Assembly: GCA_011947345.1 (NCBI GenBank)
Contig: JAAVTG010000525.1
Span: forward strand, 186,001-250,000
Source of the DNA: Phytophthora quininea
Taxonomy: Eukaryota; Oomycota; Peronosporomycetes; Peronosporales; Peronosporaceae
DNA length: 64,000 nt
Reading direction: 5' to 3'
Shown: piece by piece, positions 12,248-22,521 of the stretch
Layout: each line of letters starts with the position of its first letter
How positions within the stretch are numbered: position 1 is the stretch's first letter
Position numbers and translations under genes: made by a program
Notes under the pieces: model-generated
What the model was told of the DNA's origin: nothing
What the model saw: only the letters and a program-made list of their open reading frames with translations
Databases searched by the model: none

Positions 12248-13449
12248 TTAGGCGCAGGCGTTTGCCGGAAGGATGCCGCGCCAGTTCATATCATTGCACA
12301 GCTTGTAGCTGTTGATGGCCGTGTTGGGGCATCCGCCACAGTGGTGGAGAGCAACGACCTTGTTGTCGTTGTACGACAGGATCGGGGAACCGGACGAGCC
12401 TCCTTGGGTGTCCAAGTAGTATGCGACTTGGTCGGACGCACAGCCTCCCATGTTGAGCGACGTGATGGTGCCCCAGCCATTGTCGGTTTTCAATGCAATG
12501 CGCTTGCCCCAACCAGCCGGGTGTTGCGGGGCGTAGATCCGCTCCGACAGGACGGAGCCACTCCACCGAAGCGTAAGGTATCCGTATTGCCACGTCGGAT
12601 TGACCGGCAACTTCACAAGCGCGTAGTCGAGCGTTTGGTCGGCATAGATGAGCTGAGCAGTGGTGGCGACCACATTGCCACGACAACCCCGCGGACTGGC
12701 GCAACTCACACCGCATCTCGAACCTTCCGCCATGAACTCGAACTCGACGTTGTTAGCGTCGGCCTGGGACGAAATGCAGTGGTGGTTGGTGATCATGTGG
12801 CCCTCACTACCGATCAACCAGCCCGTGCAGAAGAAACAGCCCGTCGACTTCTTGATGAGCAGGCGAGCGACCGCGTTCGAAGCCTGGAAAACAGCGGTTT
12901 CCCCATGTAGCACCGGGCTTCTTGACTGTTATCGGCCCCGCATACTTCTTCCTTTGATCCATTGAGTGTCGAGCCTTGAGCTAGGAATTGAAAGCTATCC
13001 ACCGAGAAGCCCAAACACGTTGACGAGTTCACAGCCGACGTGTTGACCCCTTCCGTGAACAGCTCGACAATGACCGCGTTCGTTGAAATAGCCGACGAGT
13101 AGAAGTTGCCGGTCGTCTCGTTGCCACGGTAGGTTAACACGGTCGTGTCCTTGGAAGCAGGATCAGCAGCCCGTAGCTGCACGTAGTCATTGGCAGGGAT
13201 GTTGAAGTCCTTAAAGTGCACCGAGACGAACTCCGCCAACGAGGTGGTCACCAGGTATGCGAATCGAGGCTGCATCGTTGAATTATCCGTGGTTGTTGGG
13301 TACTCCATGTCCCCACCGCACCCGACGCCGAAGTCGAGTTCTTCAACACCAGGAATGGGGTCCAAGTAGGCGTCGCTGGAGTTTGAGGTCGCCTCCGCCA
13401 CTGCGAAAGCTGCTGTGAACGCCACCGCCGAGTGAAACCAACGCGCCAT
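12248..13449 (-). CDS. Secreted Lys-C-like serine protease, tailless paralogue, frame-broken
   Basis: ATG at 13449 (MARWFHSAVAFTAAFAVAEA) gives a signal peptide. The N-terminal domain (ELDFGVGCGGDMEYPTTTDN, RFAYLVTTSLAEFVSVHFKD) is followed by the S1-type protease with MITNHHCISSQ, TLDYALVKLP and DTQGGSSGSPILS, and ends WRGILPANACA with stop at 12248. The frame changes near 12905. Restoring one G in the GGGG run of the minus strand rejoins CYMG to ETAVFQASNAVARLL, which matches the paralogue. The product is about 400 residues. It lies between two paralogues in the same orientation, indicating tandem duplication. Substrate preference for Lys is suggested only by similarity to the lysyl endopeptidase group. 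Confidence 0.88.
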
Positions 13450-13774
13450 GAGCTTGCCGAATTCTTGTAGTTAGAAGTGGTTGCAGCGTTGCCAATTCGC
13501 GAATGACTCGATCCGAGCGATGCCTGCTACCTGGTGAACTAGCACACCCGGTAAAACTCCTCCCACGACCGTTAGGTTCTAGCTCTACCGTTTTCAACAA
13601 CTTCTTCCGACACCGTTATCCAGAATGCCCCTTTGACTCTCGATGCACGTTGCAACATCCTTCTTCTGATCGTTTTACTTCGTAGCAGTAGAGTAGAACG
13701 GAAAGCAAACATCATTAATGCAAATTGATATACGTGTTTGGATGATCATTACCGTCGCTGTAAACGCACGACCA
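13450..13774. other. Spacer between protease genes
   Basis: 325 bp with no coding evidence; presumed promoter of the second protease and 3' flank of the third. Confidence 0.45.
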
Positions 13775-14997
13775 CTAAGCGCAAGCGTTTGCCGGTAGAA
13801 TGCCGCGCCAGTTCATATCGTTGCACACCTTGTAGCTGTTCAGAGCTGTGTTGGGGCAGCCACCGCAGTGGTGGAGAGCAATGACCTTGTTGTCTTTATA
13901 CGACAGGATCGGGGAGCCCGATGATCCACCCTGGGTGTCCAAGTAGTAGGCGACTTGACCGGCCGTACAACCTCCCAAATCCAGCGACATCACAGCTCCC
14001 CAACCATCGTCCGTCTTCATTGCAATGCGCTTGCCCCAGCCTGCAGGGTGCTGCGGGGCGTAAATCCGCTCGGACAGGACGGCGCCACTCCAACGGAAAG
14101 TGAGGTATCCGTACTGCCACGTCGGATTGACCGGCAACTGGACCAGCGCGTAGTCGAGCGTTGCGTCGGCGTAGATGAGCTGGGAAGAGGTCGCTACGAT
14201 GGTGCCAGGACAGCCTCGAGGCTGCTCGCAGTTGACGCCGCAGTTGGCTCCTTCCGCCATGAACTCGAACTCGGTGTTGCTGGCGTCGTCCTGGGACGAA
14301 ATGCAGTGGTGGTTGGTGATCACGTGGCCCTGGCTGCCGATCAACCAACCCGTGCAGAAGAAACAGCCCGTCGACTTTTTAATGAGCAGGCGAGCGACCG
14401 AGTTCGAGGCTTGGAAGGCTCCGACTTCGCTTAAATAGCACCGCGCTTCTTCACTGTTATCGGCCCCGCAGACTTCTTCCTTCGATCCATTGAGTGTCGA
14501 GCCTTGCGCGAGGAACTGGTAGCTGTCCACCGAGAAGCCCAGACACGTCGATGAGTTCACCGCCGAGGTGTTGACCCCTCCGTAAAGAGCTCGATCATGA
14601 CCGCATTCGTCGAAAGCGCCGACGAGTAGAAGTTGCCGGTTGTGTCATTCCCGCAATACTTGAGCACGCGCGTCTCCGTAGAGCTGGGGTCTGCTGGCCG
14701 CAACAAAACGTAGTCGTTGGCGGGCAAGTTGAAGTCCTTGAAGTGCACCGAGACGAACTCGGCCAGCGGGTTGGTCACCAGGTACGCGAACCGAGGCTGC
14801 GTGGTCGAGTTGTCCGTGGTCGTCGGATACGCCATGTCGTTGCCGCATCCGACCCCAAAGGCGACGTCTTCGACGCCGGGGGTGGCGCTGTCATAGACGT
14901 TGGAGTTGTCGCCGTTGCTGCTGTTGGAGGACGTTTGAGCCGTGGAGGATGCCAACAACGCCGCTAAGGGGACGGCCACACGAAGGAAGCGCTGCAT
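13775..14997 (-). CDS. Secreted Lys-C-like serine protease, second tailless paralogue, frame-broken
   Basis: I place the start at ATG 14997 (MQRFLRVAVPLAALLASSTA) because it opens a clean signal peptide; an upstream in-frame start at 15123 would bury it. An S/N-rich spacer leads into the same N-terminal beta domain (VEDVAFGVGCGNDMAYPTTT) and an S1-type protease with VITNHHCISSQ, TLDYALVQLP and DTQGGSSGSPILS, ending WRGILPANACA. The frame breaks at about 14575, where the minus strand has GGAGGGGTC. One more G gives ELFTEGVNTSA exactly as in its neighbour. It is closest to the 12.2-13.4 kb copy, with many identical blocks. Confidence 0.88.
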
Positions 14998-15404
14998 GGT
15001 CGTCGCTTGGAACGGCAGGCTGCAAAATTGCAAGTGAGCTCTTGAGCTGCTTGGCTGCTTGGTCTTCTTGCAGTTTCTCTTGGAGATGCAAACGGAGACG
15101 ACAGGCACAACGCCCTTGATCACTTTGATCCGGTCGAGTCGAGCACGTTCCTGCGCAAAACAAGCGTCATTGCTTCATAACAACCAAAGAGCAGCAACCG
15201 TTTCCTCACCGGAAGTCCAAAAGCGCTTCTGGTCAACTGCCATCGCCACAAACCGTCCGCCAACGCTTCCAACAGCTCCAATTTCTAGTGCGTAATGGTG
15301 GTGTTGAAAAACACCGAGGGATAATGAGGACGGGGTGGCTCTAGACCTTTCACCCGCGTAATAAATCTCCGACCTTAAACAGATCAGCCAAAACTCAACC
15401 AAGT
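14998..15404. other. Spacer between protease 3 and histone H1
   Basis: About 400 bp. The part next to 14998 is the upstream region of protease 3, and the part next to 15404 is the 3' flank of histone H1. No gene seen. Confidence 0.45.
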
Positions 15405-16143
15405 TTACTTCTTGGCCGCCTTCTTGGCGGTCTTGGTCACTTTCTTCTTGGTCGTCTTAGCCGTCACCTTTTTGGGGGCGGCCTTCTTCTTGGGGCAGCC
15501 TTCTTCGCTGCAGGCTTCTTGGCCGCGGCCTTCTTAGCCGGAGCAGCCTTCTTGGTCGGTGCCTTCTTAGCTACCGTCTTTTAGCAGCCGCCTTCTTGGT
15601 CGGCGCCTTCTTGACGGTCCGTTTGACCGTCTTGGCCGCAGCCTCCGTCACCTTTGCGCTCTTCTTCTTAGAAGCCGCGGGCTTCTTCAGGTCAGGCGAG
15701 AGCTTGTAGCTGCCCTTGTTCTGGATCAGCTTGCCGGCGTCCACGGCCGTGCGCAGCGCCTTGTTGAGGAAGTGGCTGGCGTAGTTGCTCTTCTGGGCCT
15801 CCACGAGCTTGCCGATGGCCTGGCGGCTCGAGCCGTTGCGCTCCTTGAGCTCCTTGATGGCGTCCACGATCAGGTCGAAGTAGGACGGGCCGGTCTCGCC
15901 GTTAGCAGGTTTGGCCTTGGCCTTGGCCTTCGCGGCGGGCTTGGCGGCGGGTTTAGCGCGCGGCTTGCGGGTCTTGGGAGCCTCCTTCTCCTTGGGCTCG
16001 TCCTTCTTGGCGGCGGCCGCGGTCTTGGCCTTGCGGGCGGCTGGGGAGCGCGTCGGGGCCGGCGCGGCGGCGGCGCTTTCCTCCTTGGCAGGGGTAGGGG
16101 CAGGCACGGCCTCGGCGGCCTTGGCGTCGTCGGCAGGAGCCAT
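15405..16143 (-). CDS. Linker histone H1, frame-broken near the C terminus
   Basis: ATG at 16143 (MAPADDAKAAEAVPAPTPAK). An Ala/Pro/Lys-rich N-terminal tail is followed by the winged-helix H15 domain (residues about 85-155: GPSYFDLIVDAIKELKERNG, ASHFLNKALRTAVDAGKLIQ, NKGSYKLSP) and a Lys/Ala-rich C-terminal tail of AAKK/APKK repeats. Linker histone binds nucleosome entry/exit DNA. The frame stops early at 15571, but the AK-rich tail plainly continues to TAA at 15405-15407 if one A is restored in an AAAA run (about 15583) and one C in a CCCC run (about 15497). This copy keeps its 3' end; a second, truncated copy lies at 19.1-19.6 kb. Confidence 0.9.
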
Positions 16144-16420
16144 TGAAAGCGGGAAGGAGCTAGGAAGCGGGAGCGGTCGGGGCCGTCGAAGTCGAGTTCT
16201 TTTCTGCCATTCAGTTCAAGTGTAAGCTCGCGTTTGAACGAGGTTTTGGAGGGACGTGAACGGGCCAATGAGAGCGGAGCAGATAAGATTCCGCCAATGG
16301 AAGGAGATAAAAGAAGAAATTCCGCTGTAATTGGCGGAAAGTTTTCTCACGGGTACCCGCGGCGGCGGCACGGTGACGAACACAAGCGGTGGACACTTTG
16401 TCAGAGGTGTCCACAGGAGT
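16144..16420 (-). promoter_or_regulatory. Histone H1 upstream region with CCAAT boxes
   Basis: Within about 200 bp upstream of the H1 ATG there are repeated CCAAT elements in either orientation: GGGCCAATGAGAG near 16262, CCGCCAATGGAAG near 16291, and TAATTGGCGG near 16330. Clustered CCAAT boxes are usual in eukaryotic histone promoters. The same block is duplicated at about 19606-19882 with single-base changes. The regulatory role is inferred. Confidence 0.5.
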
Positions 16421-16551
16421 GGACTGCGACACTATCCATTGCGGCGCATGAAGGCCCTGCGAAGGCTGCGAGGATTGAATAGTCGCTAGAAATCCGACAT
16501 CATGGCATCTTACTATTAGGTGGAAACCTGCCCGGCCAAAAGCAATATATG

Positions 16552-17148
16552 TTATAATAATATTATGTTATAACCGTAGGAGATGAGTGTGGTCTGAAGT
16601 GCGATGTTCGCCGCGGCCAAGAGGAAGAATATTTTTGGGGGTGAGTGTTCCGACTGGGAGCCATCACGCACTTGGGAGACGGCATCGCGCTCAGACCTAG
16701 CCTGATCCAACTCCTGTCGGGTCTGCTGAAGCGTGATCAAGGGGGCGTCGTAGAGTAAGCGAAGTTGGGTGAGCTCGTGTGTCAGCCGGGAAGACTCCTG
16801 CTCAGCCGCGCCCGCAACAGCACAGGCAGCAACCAACTGAGTCCCAACGACTCCAGCAGAGTCCGGGGCCGTGGATCTGCCATCCGAGGTCATGAATCTA
16901 GTGCGATCCAAATCCGCTACCGCGGTTGCTTGGGTTAGGAGAGCTTGGTCGCGATCGCGTTCGACCGCATAGATATGGGACTGCAGAAGACGGAGATCCG
17001 CCTCTGCGACGTCCAGAGTTTCTTGGCAGCGGATTCGATCGGCTGTAGCACTTGGGAGGCCTCCTTGCGGCTGAGACGGGCAAGACTGCGGCTGAGACCC
17101 ACTCGAGCGGCGTCCCGACAGCGGATACTGTGGGATCTGCGTCTCCAA
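16552..17148 (-). CDS. Element-borne coiled-coil ORF (copy A)
   Basis: 198-residue ORF beginning METQIPQYPLSGRRSSGSQP. The middle has long charged helices (ETLDVAEADLRLLQSHIYAV, TLQQTRQELDQARSERDAV), a pattern common in retroelement Gag N-terminal regions. It overlaps the start of the plus-strand S/P/G-rich ORF by about 97 bp in opposite orientation. The heptad pattern argues that this strand really codes. A copy at 20014-20610 is predicted to be the same protein. Function unknown; Gag-like is an inference. Confidence 0.45.
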   Translation of the reverse strand: METQIPQYPLSGRRSSGSQPQSCPSQPQGGLPSATADRIRCQETLDVAEADLRLLQSHIYAVERDRDQALLTQATAVADLDRTRFMTSDGRSTAPDSAGVVGTQLVAACAVAGAAEQESSRLTHELTQLRLLYDAPLITLQQTRQELDQARSERDAVSQVRDGSQSEHSPPKIFFLLAAANIALQTTLISYGYNIILL

Positions 17149-18066
17149 CTAGTGGATTTTTCGCCCGGACCTCTGTCGGTCCCGCTCACGAGTCTCTGCC
17201 AGGGGCTCCGGGTGGATTACCACACGGATCTCCTGATTCTGGATCTCCGGGAGATTCGTCTCGCGGTTCGCCTTCTGGATCACCTCTCGGATCTCCTGGC
17301 AGATCACTCCCTGGTCCTTCTGCACCTCCTGTCAACCTCTTCGCTCCATATGAGGAGTTTATCCCGGGTTTCGATCGGCTCCAACAATTCAGTCCAGCCG
17401 AGGTGGATCCGTGAGATTCCGTGTTCCTAAGCCGGATCCAGGTCACCGGCATGATCCCCTCGACTTGGGTTCACCGATTTCCACTGCGGCCGGAATGGAT
17501 CTTTTCGTTGAGACCGACCCGAGCTCCCGCCGTACATGCTCACCAATACTGCGCGGATCTGATCACTGCTAGCAACTTGACGACGCTGTTGGCGACCCGT
17601 CCTTGGGAGGACCAGGAAAATTCCGAGCCACCGCTGACCTTTGATCTGCGCGCACACCGCCATGCGAAAATCAGTCTCGCGGCGGCGTTGGATCTGTATC
17701 TCATCAACGAGGAGCGTGATCGTCAGGCCTACTGGGAGTCGACTCATTATCTCCCCATCTCGAAGGCAATGCGTCAAGCGGATCCGGCACTGGATCGATA
17801 CTACAAGGCACGGAAGAAGATCCCACGCCGGTCCGCGCTGGAGCAAGTTTATCAAGCTGGTGTTAGTGGCGATGCGAGGTGGCTGGTGTGATATAGACGT
17901 CTTGCTGGATCCGTTCTTCCTGCATTTCCCCAGATCCGATGAGAGCGTCACTTGGTACCCTGGTCGTGCAGCGCGGCTGTTGGCTCGCTCAGCGGCTGCC
18001 GTGGGTGCTGTCCGACCACCTGCCCGGGATCTGCCTACGGATCTGCTCGAGGCTCTCGCCGAATGA
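17052..18066 (+). pseudogene. Element-borne plus-strand coding remnant (copy A)
   Basis: Open, coding-like frames: an S/P/G-rich segment to 17414, an in-frame TGA, then a 156-residue stretch to 17891 with amphipathic helices (ISLAAALDLYLINEERDRQA, DPALDRYYKARKKIPRRSAL). After a frame change near 17880 it continues as CDIDVLLDPFFLHFPRSDES to 18066. No family recognised. It reads like a decayed element protein. Copy B has the same ORFs at 20514-21528. Confidence 0.4.
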
Positions 18067-18619
18067 GATGATGTGGATCCGTGGCGTAACTATTACTGTG
18101 ATCTCCTGCTCATCACCCGGCGGGCGATATTGCACGCCTCCTTTCCGCTTCGACGCTACAGCTCGCAATCCGGATCCGCAGGCTCGTCCGGCAGGTAGAT
18201 CTCGGCCACTCTGAGCACCAACCAACCGGTGCCTCCCCAGATCCAGCCTCTCTTCACGTTCGTTCATGTGGATCCGTGGGTGCTGTTCCGCTAGCCACTA
18301 CGCTGCTGGAGTCTGTCATCTCTCGACGGCAGGCAGTTCTCCACCTGATTAATCCACAATCAATTTAAGTCTCCATTTCTCCACATTCATTATACATAGT
18401 TCGGTCTTCACCTCACCGGTCTTCAGGTTGATCATTCCCCTTGCATGGTCAACTTAACTTGGATCCGAAATGTCTTGACTTTAAAGTGGCCTTCTGCCAC
18501 ATACCTTGCGTATGGTGACTGATCACAGCTCGTTTCTCGCTCACGATGGTTACCCTCAAATACTGTGTCCTCCCGGGACCGTTCACAATCGTTGGCACCC
18601 AGCGATCTCCACGGATGAC

Positions 18620-19057
18620 CTACAATTTTTCATGATCTTGCGTTTTCAAGAGCGTAGGTAGCTGGATCGACTCTGCCACGTCAATCCACACGTTTCGATC
18701 CACCCTCAGTTGTACCGTTTTGTCACTATAGAGCTGACGGCACCCAGTTAGCTGGATATTGACCTCGTCGGGCAAACAAACCACTCCGACGGCTAGATCC
18801 ATGCGGATCCCGGCCGGGATCATGAAATCCATACCCAAGATCGCCTCCTGTCCGGCCAGATCACCTACCCAGATGTCGAAGAAATATACCAAATACCCTG
18901 CCAACGTGATCTTGATCCGCGTTCTTCCTTCCGTTCGGTACACATTTTCGCCCATTCCCACACCGTCTTGACTCTGATTCGCGTCGATGTAGCAGCCTAC
19001 CTTACGAGCAAAGGCGGTATCCACAATGGACACCTCGGCGCCACTATCTAGTAGCAC
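18620..19057 (-). pseudogene. Retropepsin (aspartic protease) fragment, copy A
   Basis: The ORF opens with MLLDSGAEVSIVDTAFARKV, the D-S-G-A active-site motif of LTR-retroelement proteases, and has the later hydrophobic ILGMDFMIPAGIRMD segment (I-L-G-x-D-F) typical of the second half of the fold. It would process a Gag-Pol precursor. No reverse transcriptase follows downstream. The upstream Gag part is lost from this copy because the duplication junction lies immediately beside it. Confidence 0.75.
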
Positions 19058-19605
19058 GATCGCCTTTTCATTGTTGATCTTGCCTGTGATCTTAGCTTGT
19101 CAGAACCATTTACCAGGTGCGTGACGTTTCCAATATCCGCGCGACTATTCAGGTCGGGCGAGAGCTTGTAGCTGCCCTTGTTCTGGATCAGCTTGCCGGC
19201 GTCCACGGCCGTGCGCAGCGCCTTGTTGAGGAAGTGGCTGGCGTAGTTGCTCTTCTGGGCCTCCACGAGCTTGCCGATGGCCTGGCGGCTCGAGCCGTTG
19301 CGCTCCTTGAGCTCCGTGATGGCGTCCACGATCAGGTCGAAGTAGGACGGGCCGGTCTCGCCGTTAGCAGGTTTGGCCTTGGCCTTGGCCTTCGCGGCGG
19401 GCTTGGCGGCGGGTTTAGCGCGCGGCTTGCGGGTCTTGGGAGCCTCCTTCTCCTTGGGCTCGTCCTTCTTGGCGGCGGCCGCGGTCTTGGCCTTGCGGGC
19501 GGCTGGGGAGCGCGTCGGGGCCGGCGCGGCGGCAGCGCTTTCCTCCTTGGCAGGGGTAGGGGCAGGCACGGCCTCGGCGGCCTTGGCGTCGTCGGCAGGA
19601 GCCAT
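19048..19605 (-). pseudogene. Truncated histone H1 fused to retroelement sequence
   Basis: ATG at 19605. The first about 155 residues equal the 15.4-16.1 kb H1 (one K-to-T change in the helix, DAITELKERN) and contain the whole H15 domain. The Lys-rich C-terminal tail is replaced by SRADIGNVTHLVNGSDKLRS and 20 more residues read from the retroelement. The promoter block with CCAAT boxes is also duplicated, so it may be transcribed. A linker histone without its basic tail would bind DNA weakly. I call it a pseudogene, though it is an intact 185-residue ORF. Confidence 0.85.
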
Positions 19606-20013
19606 TGAAAGCGGGAAGGAGCTAGGAAGCGGGAGCGGTCGGGGCCGTCGAAGTCGAGTTCTTTTCTGCCATTCAGTTCAAGCGTAAGCTCGCGTTTGAA
19701 CGAGGTTTTGGAGGGACGTGAACGGGCCAATGAGAGCGGAGCAGATAAGATTCCGCCAATGGAAGGAGATAAAAGAAGAAATTCCGCTGTAATTGGCGGG
19801 AAGTTTTCTCACGGGTACCCGCGGCGGCGGCACGGTGACGAACACAAGCGGTGGACACTTTGTCAGAGGTGTCCACAGGAGTGGACTGCGACACTATCCA
19901 TTGCGGCGCATGAAGGCCCTGCGAAGGCTGCGAGGATTGAATAGTCGCTAGAAATCCGACATCATGGCATCTTACTATTAGGTGGAAACCTGCCCGGCCA
20001 AAAGCAATATATG

Positions 20014-20610
20014 TTATAATAATATTATGTTATAACCGTAGGAGATGAGTGTGGTCTGAAGTGCGATGTTCGCCGCGGCCAAGAGGAAGAATATTTTTGG
20101 GGGTGAGTGTTCCGACTGGGAGCCATCACGCACTTGGGAGACGGCATCGCGCTCAGACCTAGCCTGATCCAACTCCTGTCGGGTCTGCTGAAGCGTGATC
20201 AAGGGGGCGTCGTAGAGTAAGCGAAGTTGGGTGAGCTCGTGTGTCAGCCGGGAAGACTCCTGCTCAGCCGCGCCCGCAACAGCACAGGCAGCAACCAACT
20301 GAGTCCCAACGACTCCAGCAGAGTCCGGGGCCGTGGATCTGCCATCCGAGGTCATGAATCTAGTGCGATCCAAATCCGCTACCGCGGTTGCTTGGGTTAG
20401 GAGAGCTTGGTCGCGATCGCGTTCGACCGCATAGATATGGGACTGCAGAAGACGGAGATCCGCCTCTGCGACGTCCAGAGTTTCTTGGCAGCGGATTCGA
20501 TCGGCTGTAGCACTTGGGAGGCCTCCTTGCGGCTGAGACGGGCAAGACTGCGGCTGAGACCCACTCGAGCGGCGTCCCGACAGCGGATACTGTGGGATCT
20601 GCGTCTCCAA
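20014..20610 (-). CDS. Element-borne coiled-coil ORF (copy B)
   Basis: Identical at protein level to the ORF at 16552-17148: 198 residues, charged heptads, possibly Gag-like. Preservation of the frame in both copies reflects the recent duplication and is not evidence of selection. Confidence 0.45.
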   Translation of the reverse strand: METQIPQYPLSGRRSSGSQPQSCPSQPQGGLPSATADRIRCQETLDVAEADLRLLQSHIYAVERDRDQALLTQATAVADLDRTRFMTSDGRSTAPDSAGVVGTQLVAACAVAGAAEQESSRLTHELTQLRLLYDAPLITLQQTRQELDQARSERDAVSQVRDGSQSEHSPPKIFFLLAAANIALQTTLISYGYNIILL

Positions 20611-21832
20611 CTAGTGGATTTTTCGCCCGGACCTCTGTCGGTCCCGCTCACGAGTCTCTGCCAGGGGCTCCGGGTGGATTACCACACGGATCTCCTGATT
20701 CTGGATCTCCGGGAGATTCGTCTCGCGGTTCGCCTTCTGGATCACCTCTCGGATCTCCTGGCAGATCACTCCCTGGTCCTTCTGCACCTCCTGTCAACCT
20801 CTTCGCTCCATATGAGGAGTTTATCCCGGGTTTCGATCGGCTCCAACAATTCAGTCCAGCCGAGGTGGATCCGTGAGATTCCGTGTTCCTAAGCCGGATC
20901 CAGGTCACCGGCATGATCCCCTCGACTTGGGTTCACCGATTTCCACTGCGGCCGGAATGGATCTTTTCGTTGAGACCGACCCGAGCTCCCGCCGTACATG
21001 CTCACCAATACTGCGCGGATCTGATCACTGCTAGCAACTTGACGACGCTGTTGGCGACCCGTCCTTGGGAGGACCAGGAAAATTCCGAGCCACCGCTGAC
21101 CTTTGATCTGCGCGCACACCGCCATGCGAAAATCAGTCTCGCGGCGGCGTTGGATCTGTATCTCATCAACGAGGAGCGTGATCGTCAGGCCTACTGGGAG
21201 TCGACTCATTATCTCCCCATCTCGAAGGCAATGCGTCAAGCGGATCCGGCACTGGATCGATACTACAAGGCACGGAAGAAGATCCCACGCCGGTCCGCGC
21301 TGGAGCAAGTTTATCAAGCTGGTGTTAGTGGCGATGCGAGGTGGCTGGTGTGATATAGACGTCTTGCTGGATCCGTTCTTCCTGCATTTCCCCAGATCCG
21401 ATGAGAGCGTCACTTGGTACCCTGGTCGTGCAGCGCGGCTGTTGGCTCGCTCAGCGGCTGCCGTGGGTGCTGTCCGACCACCTGCCCGGGATCTGCCTAC
21501 GGATCTGCTCGAGGCTCTCGCCGAATGAGATGATGTGGATCCGTGGCGTAACTATTACTGTGATCTCCCTGCTCATCACCCGGCGGGCGATATTGCACGC
21601 CTCCCTTTCCGCTTCGACGCTACAGCTCGCAATCCGGATCCGCAGGCTCGTCCGGCAGGTAGATCTCGGCCACTCTGAGCACCAACCAACCGGTGCCTCC
21701 CCAGATCCAGCCTCTCTTCACGTTCGTTCATGTGGATCCGTGGGTGCTGTTCCGCTAGCCACTACGCTGCTGGAGTCTGTCATCTCTCGACGGCAGGCAG
21801 TTCTCCACCTGATTAATCCACAATCAATTTAA
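20514..21832 (+). pseudogene. Element-borne plus-strand coding remnant (copy B)
   Basis: Matches 17052-18066 with the same in-frame TGA and frame change. Two C runs are one base longer here than in copy A (near 21568 and 21605). That keeps a small overlapping frame open further (to 21832) and shows that one of the copies carries one-base run errors or mutations. Function unknown. Confidence 0.4.
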
Positions 21833-22083
21833 GTCTCCATTTCTCCACATTCATTATACATAGTTCGGTCTTCACCTCACCGGTCTTCAGGTTGATCATT
21901 CCCCTTGCATGGTCAACTTAACTTGGATCCGAAATGTCTTGACTTTAAAGTGGCCTTCTGCCACATACCTTGCGTATGGTGACTGATCACAGCTCGTTTC
22001 TCGCTCACGATGGTTACCCTCAAATACTGTGTCCTCCCGGGACCGTTCACAATCGTTGGCACCCAGCGATCTCCACGGATGAC

Positions 22084-22521
22084 CTACAATTTTTCATGAT
22101 CTTGCGTTTTCAAGAGCGTAGGTAGCTGGATCGACTCTGCCACGTCAATCCACACGTTTCGATCCACCCTCAGTTGTACCGTTTTGTCACTATAGAGCTG
22201 ACGGCACCCAGTTAGCTGGATATTGACCTCGTCGGGCAAACAAACCACTCCGACGGCTAGATCCATGCGGATCCCGGCCGGGATCATGAAATCCATACCC
22301 AAGATCGCCTCCTGTCCGGCCAGATCACCTACCCAGATGTCGAAGAAATATACCAAATACCCTGCCAACGTGATCTTGATCCGCGTTCTTCCTTCCGTTC
22401 GGTACACATTTTCGCCCATTCCCACACCGTCTTGACTCTGATTCGCGTCGATGTAGCAGCCTACCTTACGAGCAAAGGCGGTATCCACAATGGACACCTC
22501 GGCGCCACTATCTAGTAGCAA
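22084..22521 (-). pseudogene. Retropepsin fragment, copy B
   Basis: Same 145-residue ORF as at 18620-19057, with LLDSGAEVSIVD. Here it is still preceded on the minus strand by Gag-like sequence with a zinc knuckle (22973-23197), so this copy preserves the Gag-to-protease order of an LTR element. Confidence 0.75.

Larger units (their letters stand above)
15690..19148. repeat. Copy A of a 3.46 kb tandem duplication
   Basis: The sequence from inside the H1 gene (ACTTGTAG... just after TTCAGGTC at about 15690) through the retroelement to about 19148 is repeated almost exactly at about 19149-22610. The offset is 3462 bp in the left part and 3464 bp in the right part. Two C runs are one base shorter in copy A (near 18105 and 18141), which explains the change of offset. 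I also see about six single-base substitutions, so identity is around 99.8 percent. The duplication is either very recent or an assembly artefact. Confidence 0.93.
16545..19148. mobile_element. GATC-rich retroelement fragment (copy A)
   Basis: This block contains a minus-strand coiled-coil ORF, plus-strand coding-like frames and a minus-strand retropepsin. The left limit is set by the start of coding-like sequence beyond the H1 promoter. The right limit is the duplication junction. I see no reverse transcriptase, RNase H or integrase, so the element is incomplete and probably non-autonomous. The region is strongly enriched in the tetranucleotide GATC compared with neighbouring genes. Confidence 0.65.
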
